From: Heterobilharzia americana | Taxonomy: Eukaryota; Platyhelminthes; Trematoda; Strigeidida; Schistosomatidae | Assembly: GCA_944470555.2 (NCBI GenBank) | Contig: OX104132.1 | Coordinates: forward strand, 5,713,755-5,777,754 | Length of the DNA: 64,000 nt | Direction of reading: 5' to 3' | In this document: positions 44,042-54,025 of the stretch, piece after piece | How the letters are laid out: every line of letters starts with the position of its first letter | Numbering within the stretch: position 1 is the first letter of the stretch | Notes under the pieces: generated by a model | The model's input: only the letters and a program-made list of their open reading frames with translations | Databases searched by the model: none | Told to the model about the DNA's origin: nothing | Program-made: the position numbers and the translations under genes

Positions 44042-44463
44042 TTATGTGGCACACAGTGCAACTAAAGACCTCCTAATCTTGCCTGTTCTGCATGTATTTA
44101 TCAGTTCCACTGCTGCTACAGAAACAGGGTGTACAACTAGACATGTTCATTGTAGAATACCTGCACACTACCACAGTTGATCAAATGTCAGATAACTGGA
44201 ATAAAAACTCAGTACTTGCACACTAAGTAGATACCGGTTTTAAAATAAATAAAAACAAGGCTTTTGCACTTATCTCTCACGCATCATCCAGTCTTCCGAA
44301 TGGTTTACGTATTCATCTATTACACAAGGTAGAAGTGATCGTCATATATATTCACGAATCAGATCTTTGTATTCAAAAGACGTTACTGCAACTTTGATCA
44401 TCAAGGTAAGTTAACATCTAACTTTGAGATGAATGAGGATTTTTAATTAAGAGGTCGTATACG
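44042..44463. other. Unassigned interval
   Basis: No features recognised. Confidence 0.35.
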
Positions 44464-44990
44464 TCACGGACTGATATCAGTTGGGGAACCTTTAGAAACC
44501 TGACAGCAGTGGACAGCTGTTTTGCCCTAGTGTGGGACTCCCCAACAGTAAGCGCACACGACCCGGTTACGGACCGAAATCAGGACTTCCAGGTTTCACG
44601 GTGAACACGTTAACCACTCAGCCACCGGGTCACTTTCAATGGTTCACAGTTTCCAACTTCTGCCAGTTCGCGATATAGAGTGACCATCACCCAAGGTCTT
44701 CAGTTGGTATCCAATTCCCTTCCAAATGGTTGACCCCACAGGTCACAGCTTCTCGTTAGAACTTCATGATATCCATTTGGAAGCATGTTACTAATGAGCA
44801 CTATACAGTAATGTATTTTTGAAATGAATGGGGATTTCTAATTTAGAAGTAGTATTCTTCACGGACTGACATCAGTTGGGGAACCATTGAAAACCTGGAA
44901 GTACTGGACAGATTTTTCGTCCTAGTATTCTGTAGAGTCTTATACTATGACGAAACAGCCTCTCGTTTTCAAAGGTTCTCCGACTTTTTC
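44464..44990 (-). mobile_element. Hammerhead SINE, family B; left arm of inverted pair, with a second hammerhead
   Basis: Minus strand: the body (44860-44640) is followed by a tRNA-like head (44631-44560) whose ends GACCCGG and CCGGGTC can form a seven-pair acceptor stem. A hammerhead follows at 44557-44502. The core is mutated (TTGGGGA; AAAA). On the other side of the body, about 400 bp away, is a second minus-strand half-hammerhead (44932-44900). It is fused head to head with a plus-strand half (44935-44968). From 44464 to 44870 it is a near-identical inverse of 52835-53240. Confidence 0.8.
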
Positions 44991-45895
44991 ACTTCATGAT
45001 AGAAACTACTTTCAAACCAATCAGTCAATCAATCAGTACAAATCATCAGTCGAGAAACTTACTTGTTTACTAGATGACGCTTCACTGCGGACAGATTCTT
45101 CAAGACTTTCTTCTCTTGACACCTCAGCTATCATCATTTCTCATTTAACAGTCTAATTTGAATTATTCATGGTTTCCTGTACGCATAAAAAATTAGTCTG
45201 AAAAGGAAAAATAGACAGAGAACCAACTAACTCAATTGTCCGAGTTGAAGTGACTGACAGAATAATACGAGAACTCTACTAACGCAATGAGATACTTAGA
45301 CTGCATACAAACAGCCACCCTGATGCCTTCCTAAGCCATGAAAATCAGAAGACAAAGATCGTCCTGTGGCTCGAAGGAAGATAACTTTATTTGACAAAAA
45401 CCACATCATTTTTCCTCAGAAAGTAAAACCATTAGGTCATTGGTCAGCTGAAGGACACAGTTATCCAATAAGGTTTTTCCTGCCCATACGGTAACATAAA
45501 ACCAAGGTTGAAATCCAAAACTCCTACCCTGGTGGCTGATGAATTAAAATGCTGATTTCAGTTTAGGCCACTTCTTATCACTAACCAATTATGAAAAATT
45601 TTATGTCATTATTCAACTGTCATTACTGTCAAAAAATCGTATATAGACTTTCAATCAAAAATCAAAATTTTTTTTCTGATGGTGGTTAGAGATTTCAACT
45701 TATCAAACACTTATTCACTATAATTAGATGACCTACAAGAATATATATGGTGGCTTTATATTGATATTTCAGGAATCAGTTACTTCTTATGTTACTCACT
45801 ACTTCTACTCATGAGCAGTATAAATAGATAAGTAACAAGTCTTAGCATTCGAAGAAGAGAGATCGAAAATTCCACACAGGATACTCAATAAGGAC
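44991..45895. other. Mostly unassigned; short plus-strand frame at 44996-45156
   Basis: The open frame (SVEKLTCLLDDASLRTDSSR) ends in TAA at 45154-45156 and follows SINE tail sequence. An acceptor AATCAG is available, but nothing else supports an exon. The rest is AT-rich. Confidence 0.25.
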
Positions 45896-46200
45896 GTGAT
45901 TACGATGGTGTTCAAATCCAAAAGCTCATCCAGAGACAAATGTTGTGAGGTAAACGGTCCTATTGAACCATTTAAACGAAACCCTCTGACCTACCGAATT
46001 CCGTGTAATGACTATGAGATCAAATAAATAGGTCAAGCCAGCCAATTGATAGGGGTTAATCACGTATTTGCAGAACGTAAACACCTGGTTAAATGTAGAA
46101 TGGTAGATCCAAATAAGATAATAAATCTAGAAAGATCTGTCACACACATTCATGCAGTAGGGTATGATGATTTTAAAGAATAACTTGTGCAGGTGAAGAG
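45896..46200 (+). mobile_element. Penelope-like GIY-YIG fragment
   Basis: MVFKSKSSSRDKCCEVNGPI followed by NPLTYRIPCNDYEIK, a stop and IGQASQLIGVNH matches the linker and the first half of the GIY-YIG nuclease (usual pattern VYKIPC.DC...YIGQT.R). The second motif is broken by a stop. Confidence 0.7.
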
Positions 46201-46469
46201 ACAGACTGATAACTGAAGCTTTGTATACACAGTCGCTACCTTATACATGAATAAGAAAATTGCAACACATATACCGAGAATTTGGAAACTTTCGTTACGA
46301 AATAAACTAAAGAATGGAAAATATTAGGACTGTCGAAACTAGACCAGAAAGCTGTGTGATTATCTCGATACGATTATGAACAACAAATACTCCTCGAAAT
46401 GTCATCAGCACGCTACACTGTATCACTATGTAATATATATAACAAAAAACTTTAACGGAATAAAACCCT

Positions 46470-46870
46470 ATTTTAATGAATTATTAGATTCCTAGGACCT
46501 GTCCTAGCAGATATCTTCATGGGTTATCTTGAACAGACGCGTTTGAGTTCAGCTATCAAAAGAAGAACCTATTACCGCAGGTATTTTGACGTCACCTTTG
46601 GTGTTTTCAATGACATGAAACATGCAAGTGATTTGTTTGACAAGCTCAATGTGAGAAGAAGAGTTGATGGTATGAATGAAGGGACTATCCATATAAAAGA
46701 CACATGGACCACATAATCGCCAAACTATAACAGTTTCTTTCATACCAACTATAAACGTGAGGTAGTTAGTCAATATACTTCACAAAACACCTAGGAAATT
46801 ATACTCCACGGACTAGTTGATGGAAGAACCAAACTTCATTTAAAAGTGTCTCCGAGAAAATAGAGATCTT
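46470..46870 (+). mobile_element. Penelope-like RT fragment
   Basis: An open frame (46519-46716) and its upstream codons give LGPVLADIFMGYLEQTRLSS followed by YYRRYFDVTFGVF, the two conserved blocks around the Penelope RT catalytic loop. The YVDD equivalent reads YFDV, so a catalytic aspartate is lost. It lies downstream of a GIY-YIG fragment, which is opposite to the order within one element, so the two come from different copies or a rearrangement. Confidence 0.75.
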
Positions 46871-46927
46871 AAGTTTTATTATGAAGTGTATGGAAAAAAA
46901 GGTTTTTCTACACATTACATTCAAGGG

Positions 46928-49900
46928 AACCTCGCCTGGTTAACTAGTTTACTAGTTACTAGCCGGTCCTAAGCCCGGGTAAAGAGGGAAGGTTGGGCAT
47001 AGGCTAGCAACCCTACCCCGTAAAACAAATCTAACCGCTAAAGAAACTTCAAAGCACAAACAAAATATAAAAATGAAAACAAACTTATTCCCCGCTGGAA
47101 TCGGAGAGGCGAAATGACGCCAGTTGGTGAAAGCCTTCGGGAAGCCAATTGGCCGATGTGTCTTCTCTCGATGAAAGCGAAAGTAAACGTGGGGACATGG
47201 AATGTCCGCACGATGTTTGAACCCAGTAAGGCAGCCCAGATTGCAAAGGAGATGAGAAGGTATAACATCGAAGTGCTTGGGATTTGCGAAAGCAGATGGA
47301 ATGGAGTGGACTCTCCAAACTGTCAACGGGAGAATCAATAATCTACTCCGGTCACCCAGACGCCAACCACGAGCACACTGAGGGAGTGGCTATCATGATG
47401 TCCTCAAGAGCATCGAAGGCTCTCATGCAGTGGGAACCAATCTCCTCCAGGATCATGTCAGCAAGATTCAACTCAAAAGGAAGAAAGGTCACAATCATAC
47501 AATGTTATGCACCTACAAATAATGCAGAGCAAGAGAAAAAGGAGGAATTCTACAGACAACTTCAGTCAACACTGGACAAGACGTCAGTTGGCGATATCAA
47601 AATTCTAATGGGCGACATGAATGCCAAACTGGGAGGGGACAACACGGGAAGAGAACTAACCATGGGTCGAGAGGCGCTAGGTGAAATGAATGAGAATGGA
47701 GAATTGTTTGCAGAATTCTGTGCATTCAACGATTTGGTGATTGGAGGCAGTGTGTTCAGGCACAAGGATATCCACAAAGCGACATGGATTTCACCAGATG
47801 GACACACTAAAAATCAAATCGACTTTATCTCAATCTCAAGAAAATGGAGACGCAGTCTACTTAACACAAGGTCAAGAAGAGGAGCAGATGTAGGTTCAGA
47901 CCACTATCTAGTGCAAGGAACCTTCGAAATCAAGTTAAAAGCCTTCAAGGAAGCTGGTGATAGACCTCAATTCAAGTACAACACTCGGAAACTGAAGGAT
48001 GAAACTACAAAGGAGATCTTCAAAGCAGCCATCAAGACAAAATGGGAGACGTCGAGGACATCCCTGAAGAAACCTGTGTAGAAGAACACTGGAAGTCTTT
48101 GAAAGCTATGTGGAAAGAAACCTGCACAACAGTATTAGGAAGGAAGAAGAAAGAAGACAAGGAATGGATCTCGACGGATACCTGGAAGCTGATAGAGGAG
48201 AGGAGGATGGTGAAGCAGAGATAAACCAGTGCAAGGATGCTCAACGACAAGAGGAACTGAGCACAATGTATAAAACACTGGATAAAGAAGTGAAGAAGAG
48301 TGCACGCAAAGACAAACGACACTTCTACGACACACTGGCAAGTGAAGCAGAACAGGCTGCAGGTAAGAGAGACCTGACGACATTGTATCAAATAACCAGG
48401 TTGCTATCAGGGAAGAGACCAACACAGATGAAACCAATAAAAGATGAAGAAGGAAATTTAATTACAAAAGAAGAGAAACAGAGGAAACGATGGGCCGACC
48501 ACTTCAAGAAGCTCTTGAATCGACCACCACCTGCACTTCGTCCAGAAATACCACCTGCAGCCGCTGAATTACAAGTGAACATAAATCCCCCAACGAAAAT
48601 GGAAGTCCTGAACGCCATAAAGCTACTGAAATGCGGGAAAGCAGCAGGACCAGATGGAATACCGCCAGAAGCACTGAGAACAGATGCAGAGACAACAGCG
48701 GACATGCTCACACCACTATTGCAGAAGGTGTGGAGGGAAGAGAAGGTACCTGACGATTGGAAGAAGGGTTACCTTGTCAAACTGCCGAAGAAGGGAGACC
48801 TCAGTGCTTGCAAGAACTGGCGAGGAATCACTCTCCTATCCACCCCAAGTAAAATATTAAGCCGCATCATCCTGGAGAGGCTTAAAGACGCACTGGATTC
48901 AAAACTGCGACCGGAACAGGCAGGCTTCAGGAAGTACAAATCATGTGCTGACCAAATTGCAACGCTTCGTATCATCATAGAACAGAGCGTAGAATGGCAA
49001 TCAGCTCTATACCTCAACTTCATCGACTTTGAGAAGGCCTTTGACAGCGTCGACCGAGAAGTAATTTGGAAACTGCTTCATACTACGGAGTACCGCAAAC
49101 CTTTATCCGCCTCATTCAACAACTATATGAAGATGCCACATGCCAAGTAATCCACAATGGGAAGCTCAGTGATGCCTTTGAAGTGAAGACAGGAGTGAAA
49201 CAAGGTTGCCTACTATCCCCCATGATATTCCTAATTGTGGTGGACTGGATCATGCAGCAAACAGTAGGCAGCGAGAAGAGGGGGATACACTGGACGACGG
49301 AAAAGAACCTAGAAGACTTGGATTTCGCCGATGACTTATGCCTAATGTCACATAAACTTGAAGATCTGCAGGCAAAAACTAACAAGTTGACAGAGGAGGC
49401 AGCTAAGACGGGACTTCAGGTGAATATAGAGAAGACAGAAGTGATGAAGATACCGCACCACCACCATCAACAACAACAACAAACTCCAATCACCGTCAAC
49501 GGTAGAAACTTGAAGGAAGTAACCTCCTTCACTTATCTAGGAAGCACTGTTTCAACTACAGGCGGGACGGACGAGGACGTCAAAGTCAGAATCGGAAAAG
49601 CAAGACAGGCATTCATTAGCCTGAAACCAGTGTGGAGATCTTCTGCACTCAGCATGCGGAACAAGATACGGATTTTCAACACCAACGTCAAGTCAGTGCT
49701 CTTGTATGGCTCAGAGACTTGGCGCGTCACGAAAGGCATTTCCAATAAACTACAGACATTCATCAACAACTGCTTACGCTCGCTGCTGAAGATCAGATGC
49801 CAGAAAAAATAAGCAACAAGGAACTCTGGGAACGAACCAACCAAGAACCTATCACGCAACAAATATGCAGGAAGAAGTGGAGATGGATTGGGCATACACT

Positions 49901-50135
49901 GAGAAGGCCGACTGAGGACATCACGCGTCAGGCCCTCGAGTGGAATCCCCATGGGAAGCGACGAGTTGGACGTCCGAGGGTGACATGGAGGAGGTCGTGC
50001 GAGGAGGAAATGAGAGCTTCTGGGCTGTCGTGGAACCAGGTTCAAAAGATCTCAGAGAACAGAGGTCACTGGAGGCGTGCTACTGAAGCCCTATGTTCCA
50101 CTAGGAACCCAAGGGACTAATAATAATAATAATAA
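46928..50135 (+). mobile_element. RTE-clade non-LTR retrotransposon, best-preserved copy
   Basis: Full-length copy of about 3.2 kb from AACCTCGCCTGG to a (TAA)n tail (50118-50135). One polyprotein is expected: AP endonuclease, reverse transcriptase and a C-terminal domain. The coding sequence has no substitution stops that I can see, but five frame shifts (see the coding entry). Target-site duplications could not be defined. By block order it belongs with RTE elements such as schistosome SR2/SR3; the exact family is not determined. It lies between the arms of the SINE inverted repeat (44.5/52.9 kb). Confidence 0.9.
47114..50120 (+). pseudogene. RTE polyprotein, five frameshifts
   Basis: The endonuclease starts near 47180 (VGTWNVRTMF). 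It has MGDMNAKLG near 47608 and the catalytic SDHYL at 47893-47907. RT blocks are AGPDGIPPEA (48648), FIDFEKAFD (49018-49044), the catalytic FADD at about 49324-49335 and the SFTYLGSTVS block near 49526. The C-terminal domain includes LLYGSETWRVTK and KKWRWIGHTLRR. Comparison with older copies places single missing bases at about 47303, 48055, 48218, 49082 and 49796. Each moves the frame the same way. All catalytic residues I can identify are intact. A His4-Gln5 tract (49455-49481) is specific to this family. Confidence 0.85.
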
Positions 50136-50260
50136 GATGTAATATCCAAGAAAACAGATACAATAAGCAAACAGCACTGAGAAGCAGTTTTCTTGCAGTC
50201 AAGTTTGTGTCAATACACAATAGTACGTCCTCGCTAGACCAATCAGAATTGGATAATTAC
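50136..50260. other. Short interval after the RTE tail
   Basis: Begins about where the RTE (TAA)n tail stops; nothing recognised before the exon-like block. Confidence 0.3.
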
Positions 50261-50448
50261 CCTGTTCATATCACTTATAACTGTCATTGTGAATTCACAT
50301 GCACTTAAGGTAGCAAGTACATTGTATGGATTAAGAGGAGGGCGTCCATTCGGTTCGCTGAGCATATCTCCAAGAATCTGTGCTTGTAAGGAAAGAAAAA
50401 CTCTAACCAGTGCAGTTGCCAGACAACTCGTAGACACAGGATATCTGG
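50261..50448 (-). CDS. Probable internal host exon, unknown protein
   Basis: An acceptor (AAATTTCAG| at 50449) and a donor (AACAGG|GTAATT at 50260) bound 188 bases. They enter with two bases of a codon (phase 1) and leave in phase 0. The frame reads LATALVRVFLSLQAQILGDM, then PNGRPPLNPYNVLATLSACE and FTMTVISDMNR. The regular amphipathic pattern and both splice sites argue for a real exon. I do not recognise the family. The frame read on the plus strand (50289-50558) is also open but less protein-like. Confidence 0.5.
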
Positions 50449-50776
50449 CTGAAATTTTGAATGGTTTCAAAATAATAAGCGTAAAAAAAATGTCTGGATT
50501 GCTACGCTTCGTGGAAGCGATTGAAGTAAAACGCTTTCAACCTGAGATTTGCATGTAGAAGGAGAGTGTGGTTAGTCTCTCACTCCATTGGTGAATATGA
50601 TTTGATCCTGTTTCATTTTTGTTTTAATTCAATAACTCTTTATTTGTTAATTTTTATTATTATTCCTTTCTTACGTTTCATACTTCTGTACAACTAATAA
50701 GTTTACTTTTTATATGGATTATCAATGATTTCGTTGTACAACTATCCTGATTTTGAAATATCTTATGTACTAATAA
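50449..50776. other. Unassigned interval
   Basis: AT-rich and probably intronic. Confidence 0.35.
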
Positions 50777-51410
50777 GCATCGTTTCAACTACAAGCGGCT
50801 GTACAGTTGTGGACGTCAAAGCCAGGATCAGAAAAGAGAGACAGGCCTTCATTAAACTGAAACCAGTGTGGAGATCTATTGCACCCAGCATAAACCACAG
50901 GATCTGGATTTTCAATACTAATTCAGTCAAGTTAGTGCTCCTATGTGATGGTTCAGAAACTTGGCACGTCACGAAAAGCATTTCCAACAAACTACAGACA
51001 TGCATTAACAGCTGCCACCTACGCCCACTCGATACTGAAGGTCAGATGGCCAGAAAGAATAAGCAACAAGTAACTCTGGCTGACTGACCGGCAAGGAACC
51101 AACCAGTAACCTAACGCCCAACAAATATGCGGGAGGAAGTGGAGGTGGATTGGATTGGGTATACACTGAGAAGACCATTCGGGAACATCACACACCAGAC
51201 CAGGCCGTCGAGTGGAACCCGCATGGTGAACGACGAGTTGGGCGTCCGAGTCGAGGGCGACATGGAGGAAATGATGTGAGGAAGAAATGAAAGCTTGTGG
51301 GCAGTCGTGGAGCCAGGTTGAAAAGACTGCAGAGGATTGAGTGAAATGGCGACGTGCTACCGAAGCCTTATGTTCAACTAGGAACCCAAGGGAGAGAGAA
51401 TAATAATAAA
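50777..51410 (+). mobile_element. RTE-clade retrotransposon, 5'-truncated copy D
   Basis: The last ~630 bp of the same family as 46928-50135, from GCATCGTTTCAACTACAAGC through PVWRS, GSETWHVTKSISNKLQT and the 3' end GGAACCCAAGGGAG with an AATAATAA tail. Frames are broken by stops and indels. Confidence 0.85.
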
Positions 51411-51479
51411 TATGCTAATAACCATTGAACCTTTAAACGTATGCAGCTGAAGAGTATTCGTGAAATGAAATGACATCAT

Positions 51480-51900
51480 TTTATTCTGCAAAGTTCATCC
51501 TTCTTATTTTATTCAAATATATCAAGGGATCTAAGATGTATGGAAGACTGAATAGTCTAAAGTTCTGATGATCTTTTTGTTCCCTAGAATTCGTCATTGG
51601 CGAATAGCATTTTCACGTGATGAAGTGTCTCAAATCTAGTCAGATATTATCGTTTTGATCCTTCTGCGGACAAGTCAGCTTTGGGGAGGGTCATTCAGGT
51701 ATGATTCACTGGATAAGCCTCTCAAATCAGCACCGAGTGACGCATATCCTAATTACCAAGGGAGTATCGATTTCTTGTCGTTGCAAGTTTATGTTTTAAT
51801 AATTGTCAACAATCACGAAACCCTGGCTCATTTAGGTACCGGTGATAATTCCTGACTGTTCAGGTAAATTGAAGTCTGTCATCCATAAAGATAATCTTGG
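51480..51900 (+). mobile_element. Hammerhead SINE, family C, decayed
   Basis: AATTGTCAACAATCACGAAACCC (51799-51821 region) keeps the family C stem II/GAAA segment, and TTCCTGACTGTTC follows where TTCCTGCCGATTGC is usual. The head is hardly readable. Confidence 0.5.
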
Positions 51901-51939
51901 ATGCATAACACCGATTACCTTAAGAGTTAGGAAGCCAAA

Positions 51940-52440
51940 AAAGTTTCAAGAGAAATGTCATCATTGACTGAATTCAGCTGAAGAAGTATTGAAAAACTAC
52001 AAGTACTGAGCAGCTATTTCGTCCTACTTTAGGATTCCTTGGCAGTGTTTATCTAAGACCCTACCAAACATCTAGCACATAACCGTCAAATCTCATAGCG
52101 ACTACTTTGCTATCCAGCTATTATCTTGGATCACTTGGTCCAATATTCTCTACTTCTATCAGTCTCCGATATACTGTGAATACCATCCGATGTAATCAAC
52201 TAGTATTTGTTCACACACCCGATTTGGTTAACCTAACAGGTCAAGGTGTCTGACTAGAACGTCAAGAAATCCATCTAGATGAATGTCATTAATTAGCACT
52301 CAACAGCAATTCAATTAATGGATTTTTTAGGTTGATTTCAGCTGATGACTGTAAGACTGTCGCTTTACAGGGTCGTTGAGGAGTCGCACAACGGGACGAA
52401 ACAGATGTTCAGTGCTCCGATATTTCTTATTGTTCTCCAG
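51940..52440. mobile_element. Two decayed family B hammerhead SINE pieces
   Basis: A minus-strand piece (51960-52130: CTACAAGTACTGAGCAGCTATT, TCGTCCTACTTTAGGATTCC) is followed by plus-strand body (52225-52330) and a plus-strand hammerhead at about 52369-52415. The latter has TTGAGGA, GGGACGAAACAG and TTC in place of GTC. Both cores are mutated. Confidence 0.55.
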
Positions 52441-52834
52441 TTTATATCATTCCGTCTTAAACACTACCCTGAAATCAGTCAGTCCCAAAAAATCATCAAG
52501 CTCAGTATTGTTGTAAAGCATGTGAACAAATGAAAAAACTTACAAGTAGAGACTTTTCAGTGAATTTATTCGATAAACTTAGTTTTAACCAACCATGTAT
52601 AAGAGACATGAGTACAAGAAAAAGTAAATAGGTCTTAGTCTTCTAAAATTAGGCAGTAAAAGCTTTAATTTTGAGTAAACCTTTGAATTTTTTCTGATAA
52701 TCGGGCTATTCACGCTTTAATCAACCACTTTTGACGACTTTTATTGGAAAACAACCAGCATTCGCAGCCCTATTATAGTTGTTGTCAACTGCTTTGGTGG
52801 TTCTTCTCATATGCTGTCTAAACTATTAGCTATA
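52441..52834. other. Unassigned interval
   Basis: No features recognised. Confidence 0.35.
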
Positions 52835-53240
52835 GTCAGTCTGTGAAGAATACTACTTCTAAATTAGAAATCCCCATTCATTTCAAAAATACATTACTGT
52901 ATAGTGCTCATTAGTAACATGCTTCCAAATGGATATCATGAAGTTCTAACGAGAAGCTGTGACCTGTGGGTCAACCATTTGGAAGGGAATTGGATACCAA
53001 CTGAAGACCTTGGGTGATGGTCACTCTATATCGCGAACTGGCAGAAGTTGGAAACTGTGAACCATTGAAAGTGACCCGGTGGCTGAGTGGTTAACGTGTT
53101 CACCGTGAAACCTGGAAGTCCTGATTTCGGTCCGTAACCGGGTCGTGTGCGCTTACTGTTGGGGAGTCCCACACTAGGGCAAAACAGCTGTCCACTGCTG
53201 TCAGGTTTCCAAAGGTTCCCCAACTGATATCAGTGCATGA
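52835..53240 (+). mobile_element. Hammerhead SINE, family B; right arm of inverted pair
   Basis: The body (52880-53070: GAGAAGCTGTGACCTGTGGG, TGGTCACTCTATATCGCGAA) leads into a tRNA-like head at 53073-53144. The head has an A-box-like TGGCTGAGTGGTTA, a B-box-like GATTTCGGTCC and a seven-pair acceptor stem GACCCGG/CCGGGTC. A hammerhead at 53147-53202 follows within a few bases. Its core is mutated (TTGGGGA; AAAA), but stem II, stem III and GTC are kept. About 99 percent identical by eye to the inverse of 44464-44870. Confidence 0.8.
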
Positions 53241-53860
53241 TCAGCACTACCTCTGTCTTAGCTGTAGTGTCTGAGACAAGGAACTAATCCACGTCAGTCG
53301 ATTATCGCATTACAATAATATGAAAAATTAATAACTTTATATGCTGAGATACGTTGAAGAATAGATTTAATTACAAATTAGTCGGTTTTTGAGATATTCT
53401 GATTGGTCAAAGATAACGTGGAATTATTTCTGTGATTTTGACTAATGAACAGCTAATAGACTTTATTTATCTATTTTGAGTAAGGTAGTTGATCTGATGA
53501 CCGAGTAGCCCACTATATATATGGCAGTCTTTTGTGCGATAAAATGTCTACATATCAATGAGATAAAAGACTTCTGTGCGTTAATATAAGTAACTAAATT
53601 TATTACTACAGTTTATCTGTTCATACTGAAAAGTAGATTGAAATATCTACGCTGAATTCCTCAGGCTTTTTTTCTTTTCTCAAATGGTAAAATTTGAGAT
53701 TGTCAGTAAGCTAAATATCTGTGTTACAGTGGAGGTAATGAAGTTTTTCCCAACAAAGTAAAACCAGCTTTTTATTGAATCCTTAGAAATTTCCATTATA
53801 ATTCAAAAACCATTTAAATGAACGAAGAATATTCTTTTCGACAGCTTCTTCTTAATGGTC
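53241..53860. other. Unassigned AT-rich interval
   Basis: No features recognised. Confidence 0.4.
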
Positions 53861-54025
53861 CTACAGTTTCCAAGTTGGTATTCATCACAGACTAACATCA
53901 GTTGGGGATCCATTGAAGACCTATGAGGACTCGACAGCTGCTACGTCTTGGTATGGGACTCTTCAGAAGTAAATAGCCGTGACCCCACCAGGGGTCGAAC
54001 CCTGAACCTTCAGGCTCCCCTGCCA
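53861..54025 (-). mobile_element. Hammerhead SINE, family B, abutting Gypsy gag
   Basis: Minus strand: a head with B-box-like GGGTTCGACCCC (about 54002-53990) is followed by a hammerhead at 53970-53925. It has CTGAAGA, stem II GTCC...AGAC and stem III/GTC, but GTAG in place of GAAA. The SINE ends where recognisable Gypsy gag sequence begins, so it may mark the truncation point of that element. Confidence 0.7.

Noticed and set aside
46549..46773. Minus-strand 74-codon frame
   Set aside because: It is the reverse of the Penelope RT fragment, whose plus-strand motifs are clear.
53073..53144. Functional tRNA gene with seven-pair acceptor stem
   Set aside because: The other arms do not form, and the same sequence is part of a repeated SINE; treated as a tRNA-derived head.
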